From positions 62,001-126,000 of the forward strand of contig JACKDW010000017.1 of NCBI GenBank assembly GCA_020633295.1: a stretch of 64,000 bases of DNA. Reading direction: 5' to 3'. Under the pieces are notes generated by a model, which was given only the letters and a program-made list of their open reading frames with translations, searched no databases and was not told the DNA's origin. Each line of letters opens with the position of its first letter. The first letter of the stretch is position 1. This stretch comes from Myxococcales bacterium (GTDB lineage: Bacteria; Myxococcota_A; Polyangia; Nannocystales; Nannocystaceae). Positions 45,141-53,855 of this stretch are shown here, one piece after another. A program made the position numbers and the translations under genes.

Positions 45141-45824
45141 TCAGATCTCGAAGTTAAAGCCGCGCTGCAGCAGCCGCCGATACCGACGCTCGTCGAAGCG
45201 ATACAGACGCGCGGCGCGGTGCGCGACGCCGCGTTCCACCTCGTCGAGCTCGACGAGCAGCCCCATCGCGAGGATCTTCTTGCGGAAGTTTCGCTTGTCC
45301 AGCGAGCGCTCGAGGACGATCTCGTAGAGCCGCTGCAGCTGCGAGAGCGTGAACTTGCGCGGCAGCAGCTCGAAGCCGATGGGCTGGTAGCGGACCTTGC
45401 CCTGCAGGCGGCGGTAGGCGACCTCGACGATCTCCTCGTGGTCAAAGGCGAGCGGCGGGTGCTCGTGCACCGGGAACCAGGCGGCCTGACGCGCGTCGGT
45501 TGCCGCGCGCACGCGGTGGTCCGAGAGCCGCACGAGCGCGTAGTGGGCGACCGAGATGATCTGCCCGCGCGGGTCGCGACCAGGGTCCCCGAAGGTGAAG
45601 AGCTGCTCGAGGAACAGCTCTGTTACACCTGCCTCCTCTGACAGCTCTCGGCGGGCCGCCTGCTCGAGGCCCTCGCCGGGCCGGACGAAGCCGCCGGGGA
45701 GCGCCCAGGCGCCGGCGAAGGGCTCGAGCCCGCGCTCGATGAACAGGACCTTGAGGTGCGCCTCGTCGATCCCGAACACGACGCAGTCGACCGTGACGTC
45801 GACCGTCGACGCGCGCCCCTCCAT
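45141..45824 (-). CDS. nrtR: NrtR-type Nudix transcriptional regulator of NAD salvage
   Basis: The protein has 227 residues. Residues about 10-140 form a Nudix fold with a complete Nudix box (G..... E.......RELSEEAGV, 45-67), unlike many NrtR proteins where it is degraded. Residues about 150-225 are the winged-helix domain (FTLSQLQRLYEIVLERSLDKRNFRKKIL). NrtR family members repress NAD biosynthesis genes and respond to ADP-ribose or related NAD products. The ATG is 3 nt after the pncB stop, so it is co-translated. A catalytic role beside the regulatory one cannot be excluded. Confidence 0.93.
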   Translation of the reverse strand: MEGRASTVDVTVDCVVFGIDEAHLKVLFIERGLEPFAGAWALPGGFVRPGEGLEQAARRELSEEAGVTELFLEQLFTFGDPGRDPRGQIISVAHYALVRLSDHRVRAATDARQAAWFPVHEHPPLAFDHEEIVEVAYRRLQGKVRYQPIGFELLPRKFTLSQLQRLYEIVLERSLDKRNFRKKILAMGLLVELDEVERGVAHRAARLYRFDERRYRRLLQRGFNFEI

Positions 45825-45827
45825 CGC

Positions 45828-47300
45828 CTACTCGTCCGCGCGCGCGCGCGCGATCAACGTGTCCTTGAGCTCCTGCAGCCGCCGCTCGAGGCCGACGGGG
45901 TACGCCGCCGGCCGCTCGTGATCACGCTGCGCTGGCGAGAACGCGGCGAGCTGCGCGAGCGCGCGCGCGCGCGCGTCCGCGATCGGCGGCGACTCGTAGA
46001 CCCGCGCGCCGCCTCGCATCGTCGGGACCAGCAGGTCTTCCTCGTCGAGCCCCTCCTCGAGCGTGATCGCGTCGGTCGGGTCACGCAGGCTCGCGCCCGC
46101 GCGGCTCGGCCCGAGCCCCTGCTCGTAGATGAGGTCCGCGACCGGCGCGCCGTCACGCGAGAACCGGCGGACCTGCTGCAGGCCCGGGTTGGACACCTTG
46201 ATCGCCTGCTCGGAGAGCTTGACCTTGTACTGCCACGGGTCCTCCGCGCGCGCGCGGATGGCCGCGAGCTTGTACACGCCGCCGAGCGCCGGCTGGTCGT
46301 AGGCGGTGGCCAAGCGTGTGCCCACGCCCCACACGCCGATGGTCGCGCCGCCCTGCTTGAGCTCGGCGATGCGGTACTCATCGAGATCGTTGCTGGCGAC
46401 GATCGACGCGTTCGGGAAGCCGGCCTCGTCGAGCAGCGCGCGCGCCTTGATGCTGAGCGCGGCGAGGTCCCCGGAGTCGAGGCGCACGCCGACCATCTCG
46501 TGCCCGCGCTCGCGCAGGCGCCGGCCGACCTCGATCGCCTTCTTCACGCCCTCGACGGTGTCGTAGGTGTCGACGAGGAACACGCAGTTGTTCGGCATCG
46601 CGCGCGCGTAGGCGGCGAAGGACTCGAGCTCGTCGTCGAAGGACATCACCCAGCTGTGCGCGTGCGTGCCCTTGACCGGGATCCCGTAGAGCTTGCCCGC
46701 GAGGCAGTTCGAGGTCGCCGCGCAGCCGCCGATGAAGGCCGCGCGCGCGGCCGAGAGCGCGCCGTCGACCCCCTGCGCGCGCCGCAGGCCGAACTCGAGG
46801 ACCGGCTCGCCGCGCGCGGCCGCGCAGATCCTCGCGGCCTTCGTCGCGATGAGCGTCGAGAAGTTGATCATGTTCAGCAGCGGCGTCTCGATGATCTGGC
46901 ACTGCAGGATCGGGCCGCGCACGCGCAGCAGCGGCTCGTGCGGGAACACGACCGTGCCCTCGGGGACCGCGTCGACGTCGCAGGTGAAGCGCAGCGCCGA
47001 GAGGTACTCGAGGAAGCCAGGTTCGAACAGCGGGCGCCCGTCGTTGCCGGTGAGCCCGCCCAGGTACTCGAGATCGTCGTGCTGAAACCGGAGGCGCTCG
47101 AGGTACGCGAGCGCCTGCTCGAGCCCGGCCGCGACGGTGTAGCCGCCCTCGAACGGGTGACGACGAAAGAACAGGTGAAACGCGGCCTCGTGCTCGGCGC
47201 GGCCGAGCTTCCAGTAGCCGTGCGCCATCGTGAGCTGGTAGAGGTCCGTGAGCAGCGCGAGCGAGTGTCCGTACAGCGAGGCGTCAGCGTGCTGGGTCAT
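45828..47300 (-). CDS. pncB: Nicotinate phosphoribosyltransferase
   Basis: This 490-residue enzyme makes nicotinate mononucleotide from nicotinate and PRPP with ATP. Family motifs include LLTDLYQLTMAHGYW, EFGLRRAQG, GTHAHSWVM, VFLVDTYDT, GVRLDSGD and the phosphoribosyl-binding GVWGVGTRLATA. Length and motifs fit the PncB class common in bacteria. The palindrome at 47337-47353 lies 37-53 bp upstream of the ATG. First gene of the NAD-salvage operon. Confidence 0.95.
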   Translation of the reverse strand: MTQHADASLYGHSLALLTDLYQLTMAHGYWKLGRAEHEAAFHLFFRRHPFEGGYTVAAGLEQALAYLERLRFQHDDLEYLGGLTGNDGRPLFEPGFLEYLSALRFTCDVDAVPEGTVVFPHEPLLRVRGPILQCQIIETPLLNMINFSTLIATKAARICAAARGEPVLEFGLRRAQGVDGALSAARAAFIGGCAATSNCLAGKLYGIPVKGTHAHSWVMSFDDELESFAAYARAMPNNCVFLVDTYDTVEGVKKAIEVGRRLRERGHEMVGVRLDSGDLAALSIKARALLDEAGFPNASIVASNDLDEYRIAELKQGGATIGVWGVGTRLATAYDQPALGGVYKLAAIRARAEDPWQYKVKLSEQAIKVSNPGLQQVRRFSRDGAPVADLIYEQGLGPSRAGASLRDPTDAITLEEGLDEEDLLVPTMRGGARVYESPPIADARARALAQLAAFSPAQRDHERPAAYPVGLERRLQELKDTLIARARADE

Positions 47301-47336
47301 AGAGGCTTCTTCCGCGGGAGGTGGAGGTCTCGAGTG

Positions 47337-47353
47337 AGTGTACAGAGTACACT
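47337..47353. promoter_or_regulatory. Candidate NrtR operator/divergent promoter palindrome
   Basis: AGTGTAC-AGA-GTACACT is a perfect 7-bp inverted repeat. It sits between pncB (37 bp away) and the divergent DUF434 gene (46 bp away). TACACT at each end also fits the -10 class on either strand, so divergent promoters are an alternative reading. Confidence 0.5.
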
Positions 47354-47398
47354 GTGCGCGCGCGCGGCGATCGGCTCCCCGCGCGCTGGAGCGCCGCC

Positions 47399-48142
47399 AT
47401 GAATGATCGTCGTCACCGCGGACAGCATCCCCGCGATCACGCGCTGTTCGCTCCTGAGCGTCACCCCGCGCTGCGGCGCGCGGTCGAGGAGCTCTCGTGG
47501 CTGCAGACCCGCGGCTACGCCGACGCGTCCGCGCTCAAGCTCGTCGGCGATCGCCACGGGCTGACCGCGCGCCAGCGCAAGGCCGCGCTGCGCTGCGCGT
47601 GCTCCGACGCGGCCCGGGACGCGCGGGCGCGCAAGCGAGTCGAGCTCGCGTCGCTCGCCGGCGCGCCGCTCGCGATCGACGGCTTCAACCTCCTGATCAC
47701 GATCGAGTCGCTGCTCTCGGGCGGCTTCGTGTTCGTCGGTCGAGATCGCGCGCACCGGGATCTTGCGAGCGTGCACGGGACGTATCGCATGGTCGCTGAG
47801 ACAGGAGATGCGGTGCGCGCGGTCGGTGGCCGCTTGACCACAGCGGGCGTAGGGCCGGTCACGTGGTACCTCGATCGGCCCGTCTCCAACAGCGGCCGAT
47901 TGCGCGCGCGCCTGCTCGAGCTCGCGGCCGAGCACGGCTGGGACTGGGACGCGCGGCTCGTCAACAACCCCGACCACGAGCTCGCGCGCTCGGGCGTGAC
48001 GGTCTCGACGAGCGACGCGTGGATCCTCGACAGCTGCGAGGCGTGGGTCGACATCGTACATCACGTGCTCCATGAACCTCCTCGAGTCGACGCGCGGGCC
48101 GACGCCGCGCGGCTGTGGCTCGTGGACCTCAGCGGCCCGTGA
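47399..48142 (+). CDS. DUF434-family protein
   Basis: From the ATG at 47399 this is a 247-residue protein. Residues about 15-75 (PALRRAVEELSWLQTRGYA, LKLVGDRHGLTARQRKAALRCACSD) match DUF434. The rest has IDGFNLLITIESLLSGG and DLASVHGTYRMV, and a C-terminal half with the pattern WYLDRPVSNSGRLRARLLELA. A link to nucleotide chemistry is possible, given its shared intergenic region with the NAD operon, but this is inference. Confidence 0.8.
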   Translation: MNDRRHRGQHPRDHALFAPERHPALRRAVEELSWLQTRGYADASALKLVGDRHGLTARQRKAALRCACSDAARDARARKRVELASLAGAPLAIDGFNLLITIESLLSGGFVFVGRDRAHRDLASVHGTYRMVAETGDAVRAVGGRLTTAGVGPVTWYLDRPVSNSGRLRARLLELAAEHGWDWDARLVNNPDHELARSGVTVSTSDAWILDSCEAWVDIVHHVLHEPPRVDARADAARLWLVDLSGP

Positions 48143-48194
48143 GCGGCTCCCCGCGCGCGCCCGCTGGTTCGCGCCACCGCGGACGCCCGTGCTG

Positions 48195-48200
48195 TAGACT
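48195..48200 (+). promoter_or_regulatory. Putative -10 box (TAGACT)
   Basis: TAGACT lies 8 nt before the ATG at 48209. With so short a gap the message would be nearly leaderless. Confidence 0.4.
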
Positions 48201-48208
48201 CTTGGACC

Positions 48209-49486
48209 ATGGCCTTTGGGAAATCCTGGACTCGCTCCGCACGCGCGCTGACACGACTCGCGAGCGCCCCGCTCCTCTGCGCGGCGCTCGTCTCGGGCTG
48301 CGTCAACGACTCGGGCACGCCGATCGGCCCTGACGGCGGCACGCTGCAGGCGGGCAAGCTGACCGTCACGATCCCGCCGGGCGCGCTCACCAGGGAGTAC
48401 AACGTCTCCCTCGTGAAGGTCGAGGACGACCTCTCGGCGGGCGACGTGGTCGCGAGCGAGACGACCTACGAGCTCAAGCCGAAGAGCATCAACCTCAAGA
48501 TCCCGGCCGAGGCGGTGTACGAGCCCGGCGGCGACGTGGAGGGCCCGTCGCTGCTGTTCGCCACCGGCGAGCGCACCACCTCGTACCCGAACGTGGGCGA
48601 GAGCGCGATCGGGCACTTCCACGAGGGCGGGCTGATCAGCGCGGGCGGCGTCGGCATGCCGAACGCGACCGTCAACGCGCCCGCGCTCTCGCTGCTGCCC
48701 GGCGACGTGAACGCCGAGAACACCTTTGTCGACATCATCCCGATGCAGATCACGCCGTCCTCGGCGACGCAGCCCTTCGACGTGATCCTGACCGCGTACG
48801 ACCTGGTCGGGAACTACAACCGCCCGCTCAACGACAACGACAACAACCGCACCCACTGCGCGTTCAAGATCGAGAACGTCGACGGCGCGCTCGTGACCGG
48901 CGGCTGCGTCACGGGCATCAACACGGTCTCGCTGTCCGCGCCGACGAGCGCGACGGTCGACTTCGACGTGATCCCGTTCCTGATCGGCAAGACGGACGAG
49001 CCCGTCGTCGTCGCGGTCGACGTCGCGGTCGGGCAGCTCGCCACGCGGCTGGGCTACTTCGGCTTCCGCACCGGGCCGTGCTTCCAGATCAGCTGCTCCG
49101 GCAACGGGACGTGCACGCCGAGCGGCGACGCGCCCGTGTGCGCGTGCAACGACGGCTACGCGAACAACGTCGAGGATCCGCTGCGCTGCGACTGCGTCCC
49201 GCAGTGCGACGGCCGGCAGTGCGGGAGCGACAGCTGCGGCGGCAGCTGCGGCGGCTGCCCCGACGGGCAGGACTGCGACTACAACTCCGGGCAGTGCGCG
49301 GACGGACCCGACCCGAGCACGACCGGGGACCCGAGCACGACCATGGACCCGAGCACGACCATGGACCCGAGCACGACCATGGACCCGAGCACGACCATGG
49401 ACCCGACCACCGGGATGCCCGACCCGACCACCGGGATGGACATGATGACCACGGGGGACACGACCGGCGACACGACCGGACCCTGA
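48209..49486 (+). CDS. EGF/ZU5-like lipoprotein with PSTTMD repeat tail
   Basis: This 425-residue protein has a signal peptide ending VSGC (lipobox). A beta domain that starts GPDGGTLQAGKLTVTIPPGAL resembles ZU5/GAIN-like modules. A second beta region with Asn/Asp repeats follows. Residues about 290-380 are Cys-rich (SCSGNGTCTPSGDAPVCACNDGY, then CDCVPQCDGRQCGSD), EGF-like. The tail is six imperfect copies of an 18-bp repeat encoding DPSTTM. It is likely surface-exposed; function unknown. Confidence 0.82.
   Translation: MAFGKSWTRSARALTRLASAPLLCAALVSGCVNDSGTPIGPDGGTLQAGKLTVTIPPGALTREYNVSLVKVEDDLSAGDVVASETTYELKPKSINLKIPAEAVYEPGGDVEGPSLLFATGERTTSYPNVGESAIGHFHEGGLISAGGVGMPNATVNAPALSLLPGDVNAENTFVDIIPMQITPSSATQPFDVILTAYDLVGNYNRPLNDNDNNRTHCAFKIENVDGALVTGGCVTGINTVSLSAPTSATVDFDVIPFLIGKTDEPVVVAVDVAVGQLATRLGYFGFRTGPCFQISCSGNGTCTPSGDAPVCACNDGYANNVEDPLRCDCVPQCDGRQCGSDSCGGSCGGCPDGQDCDYNSGQCADGPDPSTTGDPSTTMDPSTTMDPSTTMDPSTTMDPTTGMPDPTTGMDMMTTGDTTGDTTGP
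49310..49410 (+). repeat. 18-bp tandem repeat (DPSTTM)
   Basis: Copies of GACCCGAGCACGACCATG are repeated in frame near the 3' end of the preceding gene, about five or six copies. Confidence 0.85.
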
Positions 49487-50015
49487 CGCGCCGCGCGTGC
49501 CCTCGCGCGAATGAAGCGCGCCGCGCCTCGCCTCGAGGTCCTCCGGCGCGGCGCGACGACGTCGCGCCGCGCCGCGTCGCGGTCCTCGAGAGGCCGCGAC
49601 GAGCTCCGCACGAGCTTCGTCGCGAAGACGTCACGCGCCGCCGCGCGCGAGCGCGCCGCAGGCGACGCGCGCACGCGAGGATCCGCGGGGTGCGGACGCC
49701 ACACCGCCCGTCGGGCCGGAATCCCGCGCGCGCGACCGGCCCGCGCGCAAGCGGCTCAGGATGACGTTACGCGCGACGTCCCGCGATCGTGCGTACGAGG
49801 ACTTTGGGACATCGACGACGCGCGGCTGGGCTCGCCGGGCCCCACTCGACAACGTGGCTCATCGGACAGCGCGTACGCGACCGCGGACTAGTTTGGAAGT
49901 GCCGCTTGCGACGCTGTCGGCCCCCGGCCTAAGATTGCTCGCGTGGTGGTGGGAGCGACGGTCAGCGTCGCGGGAGCTCACTCCCTACCGTGACCTGCGA
50001 GATTAGGAGCGAAGG
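49487..50015. other. Intergenic region with promoter
   Basis: No gene is supported over 529 bp; the frames are Arg-rich. TTGCGA (49906-49911), an 18-bp spacer, then TAAGAT (49930-49935) make a plausible promoter for the cytochrome gene 80 bp downstream. Confidence 0.4.
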
Positions 50016-52307
50016 ATGGCAATTGCGCCGAAGAGAACACACACGAGGGCCTGGATCGCCAGCCTCGCCGTAACGGCGTGCGCGGCGACGGGCTTCTCAC
50101 TGGGCGTCTCCGGCTGTAACGGAGGAGGCGACTGTCTCACCAACGAGGAGTTCTTCAAGCAAGAGGTCTTCCCGATGGTCGAGAACAACTGCATGTCCTG
50201 TCACAACGAGCAGGGCGTGGCCAAGCACACGCAGTACATCCTGCGCGGCTCGGAGTGGCCCGGGTTCATCGAGCAGAACCTCGCGGTCATCGAGAACCTC
50301 GCCAAGATCGACTTCGACGGCAAGCCGTACCTGCTCGTCAAGCCGACCGAGGACGGCACGACGCACAAGGGCGGCGTCCGGTTCGAGAAAGGCAGCGACG
50401 AGTACAAGATCCTCGAGGAGCTGATCGACCGGGTCGAGAACCCGGAGACCTGCGAGGGCAACAGCGAGACCGCCGACGAGTTCTTCGAGGGCGTCAAGCT
50501 GATGAACGAGGTCGAGACGCTGCGCAAGGCGACGCTCACCCTCACCGGCCGCCTGCCGACCAGCGAGGAGCTCGAGCTCGTGCGCGACCTCGGGATCGAC
50601 TCGCTCGACCCGGTGCTCGACGTGGTGATGCAGGAGGAGGAGTTCTCCGAGCGCCTGGTCGAGATCTGGAACGACATCTTCCTGACGGACCGCTACCTGC
50701 CCAACGCGGACGCGCTCGACCTGCTGAGCACGGAGACCTACCCGGAGCTCTACTGGTACGAGGGCCTGCCCGAGGAGCAGCAGGGCGAGGCGCGCTACCT
50801 GACGAACGTCGGCGTCGCGCGCGAGCCGCTCAACCTGATCACGTACATCGTCCAGAACGACATCCCGTTCACCGAGATCCTGACGGCGAACTACACCGTG
50901 CTGACGCCCCCGGCCGCGCGCGCGTACGGGCTCAACAACCAGAGCTCCTGGGAGGACCCCTGGGTGCTCGAGAAGTACACGCTGCCGAACGTGCCGCACG
51001 CGGGCGTGCTCACCTCGTCGATGTGGCTCAACCGCTTCCCGACGACCGCGACGAACCGCAACCGGCACCGCTCGCGCATCACGCTGCTGTACTTCCTCGC
51101 GACGGACATCCTCCGCGTGGGCGAGCGCCCGGTGAACGCCGACAGCATCGTCACGGTGACGAACCCGACGATGAACGCGCCCGAGTGCTCGGGCTGTCAC
51201 CAGACGATCGACCCGATCGCGGGCGCGTTCCAGAACTGGGACACCACCGGCGCCTACAACCCGCTCCCCGACGGCTGGTACCCCGACATGGTGCTCACCG
51301 GCTTCGAGGACGAGGACATGCCGGCGACGGAGTACCCCAGCGCGCTGCAGTGGATCGCGCCGAAGATCGCGAACGACCGCCGCTTCGCGCTGTCGATGGT
51401 ACAGATCATGTACAAGGGCCTCACGGGGCAGGACGTGCTGCTGCAGCCGCGCGACCCGTCCTCGCCGACCTACGCGGCGGACATCCACGCGTTCGACATC
51501 CAGCAGCAGGTGTTCGACGGCATCGTCGAGAAGTTCATCGGCAGCAGCTACAACCTCAAGACGATCGTCAAGGAGATCGTCAAGACGACGTACTTCCGGG
51601 CCGAGAACCTCGCGGTGGTCGACCTCGCGACGATGAACGAGCTGGCGGAGGTCGGGACCGCGAAGTGGCTGACGCCCGAGCGGCTCCACCGCAAGGTCGA
51701 GGCGATCACGGGCTACCCGTGGCGCGACAACCCGGACAGCACGCAGTACCTGCTCAGCACGAACGAGTACCGCATCTTCTACGGCGGCATCGACTCCGAC
51801 TCGATCACCGAGCGCATCGACGAGCCGAACGGGCTGATGTGGAACATCGCGTTCCGCATGGCGCAGGAGATGGCGTGCTGGACCACGGCGCGGGACTTCG
51901 CCAAGGACCCGTCTGACCGCCTGCTGTTCCCCTTCGTCGAGCCCTCGTTCGTGCCGGAGGAGGACAACGGCTTCGCGGTCCCGGTCGTCAACGACGCGAT
52001 CCGGGCGAACATCCAGTACCTCTACAAGCACGTGCTCGGCGAGCAGGTGGCGCTCAACAGCGACGAGGTCGACCGCGCGTACAACCTCTTCATCTCGGTC
52101 TGGGAGGACGGGAAGTCCGGGGTCGAGTCCGAGGCCGAGGGCTACCCCGTCGACCTCCCGGGCGAGTGCCGCGCGGAGAACGACTGGTGGACGGGCGAGC
52201 CGCTGCCCGAGGCGCGGCGCATCCGCGCGGACGGCAACTACACGGTGCGCGCGTGGATGGCCGTCATGACCTACCTACTTTCTGACTACAAGTTCCTGCA
52301 CGAGTAA
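50016..52307 (+). CDS. DUF1592/DUF1549-type secreted protein with two c-type haem motifs
   Basis: This 763-residue protein has a signal peptide ending at a lipobox-like VSGC. Haem-binding CMSCH lies near residue 57 and CSGCH near residue 390. The intervening part contains the helix-rich LRKATLTLTGRLPTSEELE block typical of planctomycete-type cytochrome proteins (PSCyt/DUF1549/DUF1592 family), with segments LYFLATDILR, GLTGQDVLLQP and LLYFL. It is followed closely by a DUF1501 gene, as in many genomes. The biochemical role is not established. Confidence 0.85.
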   Translation: MAIAPKRTHTRAWIASLAVTACAATGFSLGVSGCNGGGDCLTNEEFFKQEVFPMVENNCMSCHNEQGVAKHTQYILRGSEWPGFIEQNLAVIENLAKIDFDGKPYLLVKPTEDGTTHKGGVRFEKGSDEYKILEELIDRVENPETCEGNSETADEFFEGVKLMNEVETLRKATLTLTGRLPTSEELELVRDLGIDSLDPVLDVVMQEEEFSERLVEIWNDIFLTDRYLPNADALDLLSTETYPELYWYEGLPEEQQGEARYLTNVGVAREPLNLITYIVQNDIPFTEILTANYTVLTPPAARAYGLNNQSSWEDPWVLEKYTLPNVPHAGVLTSSMWLNRFPTTATNRNRHRSRITLLYFLATDILRVGERPVNADSIVTVTNPTMNAPECSGCHQTIDPIAGAFQNWDTTGAYNPLPDGWYPDMVLTGFEDEDMPATEYPSALQWIAPKIANDRRFALSMVQIMYKGLTGQDVLLQPRDPSSPTYAADIHAFDIQQQVFDGIVEKFIGSSYNLKTIVKEIVKTTYFRAENLAVVDLATMNELAEVGTAKWLTPERLHRKVEAITGYPWRDNPDSTQYLLSTNEYRIFYGGIDSDSITERIDEPNGLMWNIAFRMAQEMACWTTARDFAKDPSDRLLFPFVEPSFVPEEDNGFAVPVVNDAIRANIQYLYKHVLGEQVALNSDEVDRAYNLFISVWEDGKSGVESEAEGYPVDLPGECRAENDWWTGEPLPEARRIRADGNYTVRAWMAVMTYLLSDYKFLHE

Positions 52308-52324
52308 GGGACGGAGGCGCAACC

Positions 52325-53671
52325 ATGGACCGACGAAAGTTCTTCAAGCTGGCGGCGATGGCCGGACTCGGCGTCGCGACGCCGACCTACGTGTTCGGCC
52401 GTAACCGACCGGGCACGCTCTGGATGCCCCCTCCGCAGACCAAGGCCGAGCCCTACACGGGCACGATGCTGATCACCGTGCACTGCGGCGGCGGGTGGGA
52501 CCCGACGTCGCTGTGCGACCCCAAGGGCTACCCGTCGAGCATGTCGTACGACGACGCGCAGCAGGACGGGACCGTCATGAACAAGTCGTACTCGGAGGGC
52601 GAGATCGCGAACGCGGGTAACATCCGCTACGCGCCGCTCAACGACGGCAACGCCGACGCGCCCTACCAGTTCTCGACCTTCTTCGAGAAGCACTACGACA
52701 AGCTGCTCGTCATCAACGGCGTCGACATGCTGACCAACGGCCACGACGGCGGCACGCGGCACATGTGCTGCGGGCGGCTCTCCGAGGGCTACCCGGCGCT
52801 CGCGGCCCTGCACGCCGCGATCCAGGGCAAGACGCTGCCGATGACGTTCATGAGCTTCGGCGGCTACGACGAGACCATGGGCCTCGTCGCGCGCACCCGC
52901 AGCGGCAACACCAACGCGCTCGCGCGCATCGCCTACCCGGATCGCTACGACACGGACGACCCGGCGGCGATCTTCCACTCCGCCGCCGCGATCGAGATGA
53001 TCAAGGAAGCGCAGGCCGAGCGCTACGAGAAGCTCAAGCAGACCGAGCGGCTGCCGCGGGCCCAGCTCGCGCTCGACCTGATGTGGGCGGGCCGCTCCGG
53101 CGCCGACGAGCTCAAGAAGCTCACCGAGTACCTGCCGGACCCGCTCTCGAACGACGGCTTCCAGCGCCAGGTGCAGGTCGCGATCGCGGCCTACAAGGCG
53201 GGCATCTGCACCTCGGCGCAGCTGACCACCGGCGGGCACGACACGCACGGCAACCACGACCAGAGCCAGATCCCGCGGCTCGCGGCGGACATCCGCGGCT
53301 TCGACTTCATCTACGAGGAGGCCGCGCGCCAGGGCGTTTGGGGCAAGGTCGTCGCGATGATGGGCTCGGACTTCGGGCGCACGCCCGGCTACAACGACGG
53401 CAACGGCAAGGACCACTGGCCGATCACGAGCGTGATGCTGATGGGCGCCGGCATCTCGGGCAACCGCGTCGTCGGGGCCAGCGACGAGCGCCACAACGCG
53501 CTGGGGGTCAACCCCAGCACGCTCGCGGTCGACGACGCGAACGGCATCCACATCGAGCCGAAGCACATCCACGCGAACCTCCGCCGCGTGCTCGGGATCG
53601 ACAACACGGACCAGGCCCGGATGTTCCCGATCAACATCGCCGAAGAGGACGAGATGAACCTGTTCGGCTGA
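52325..53671 (+). CDS. DUF1501-family Tat-exported protein
   Basis: ACGGAGG precedes the ATG, 17 bp after the previous stop. The 448-residue protein begins MDRRKFFKLAAMAGLG, a twin-arginine-type signal. The body matches DUF1501 (sulfatase/alkaline-phosphatase-like fold): VHCGGGWDPTSLCDP, MLTNGHDGGTRHMCCG, TTGGHDTHGNH and MGSDFGRTPGYND. Many DUF1501 proteins sit beside DUF1592 genes. The His/Asp clusters could bind metals. Function unknown. Confidence 0.88.
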   Translation: MDRRKFFKLAAMAGLGVATPTYVFGRNRPGTLWMPPPQTKAEPYTGTMLITVHCGGGWDPTSLCDPKGYPSSMSYDDAQQDGTVMNKSYSEGEIANAGNIRYAPLNDGNADAPYQFSTFFEKHYDKLLVINGVDMLTNGHDGGTRHMCCGRLSEGYPALAALHAAIQGKTLPMTFMSFGGYDETMGLVARTRSGNTNALARIAYPDRYDTDDPAAIFHSAAAIEMIKEAQAERYEKLKQTERLPRAQLALDLMWAGRSGADELKKLTEYLPDPLSNDGFQRQVQVAIAAYKAGICTSAQLTTGGHDTHGNHDQSQIPRLAADIRGFDFIYEEAARQGVWGKVVAMMGSDFGRTPGYNDGNGKDHWPITSVMLMGAGISGNRVVGASDERHNALGVNPSTLAVDDANGIHIEPKHIHANLRRVLGIDNTDQARMFPINIAEEDEMNLFG

Positions 53672-53698
53672 CGCGGCCAGCGGGACGTACGAGCTCAC

Positions 53699-53728
53699 GA
53701 GGCGCGCCGGGTGCTCCCGGGGCGCCTC
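53699..53728 (+). terminator. Hairpin terminator after the DUF1501 gene
   Basis: GAGGCGC...GCGCCTC (7 bp) plus an inner CCGGG/CCCGG pairing with one mismatch, 27 bp after the stop. Confidence 0.6.
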
Positions 53729-53855
53729 GCGCCGTTCGGGCGGAGCGCGACCGAGCGAGCTAGCGGCGGCGCCGACGCTCCGCGGACGCGGACCGTCTCG
53801 CGAGCGCCCGCAGCCCGACGCGCGCGCGCGCGAATGTGATATCGTCGAGACCTGC

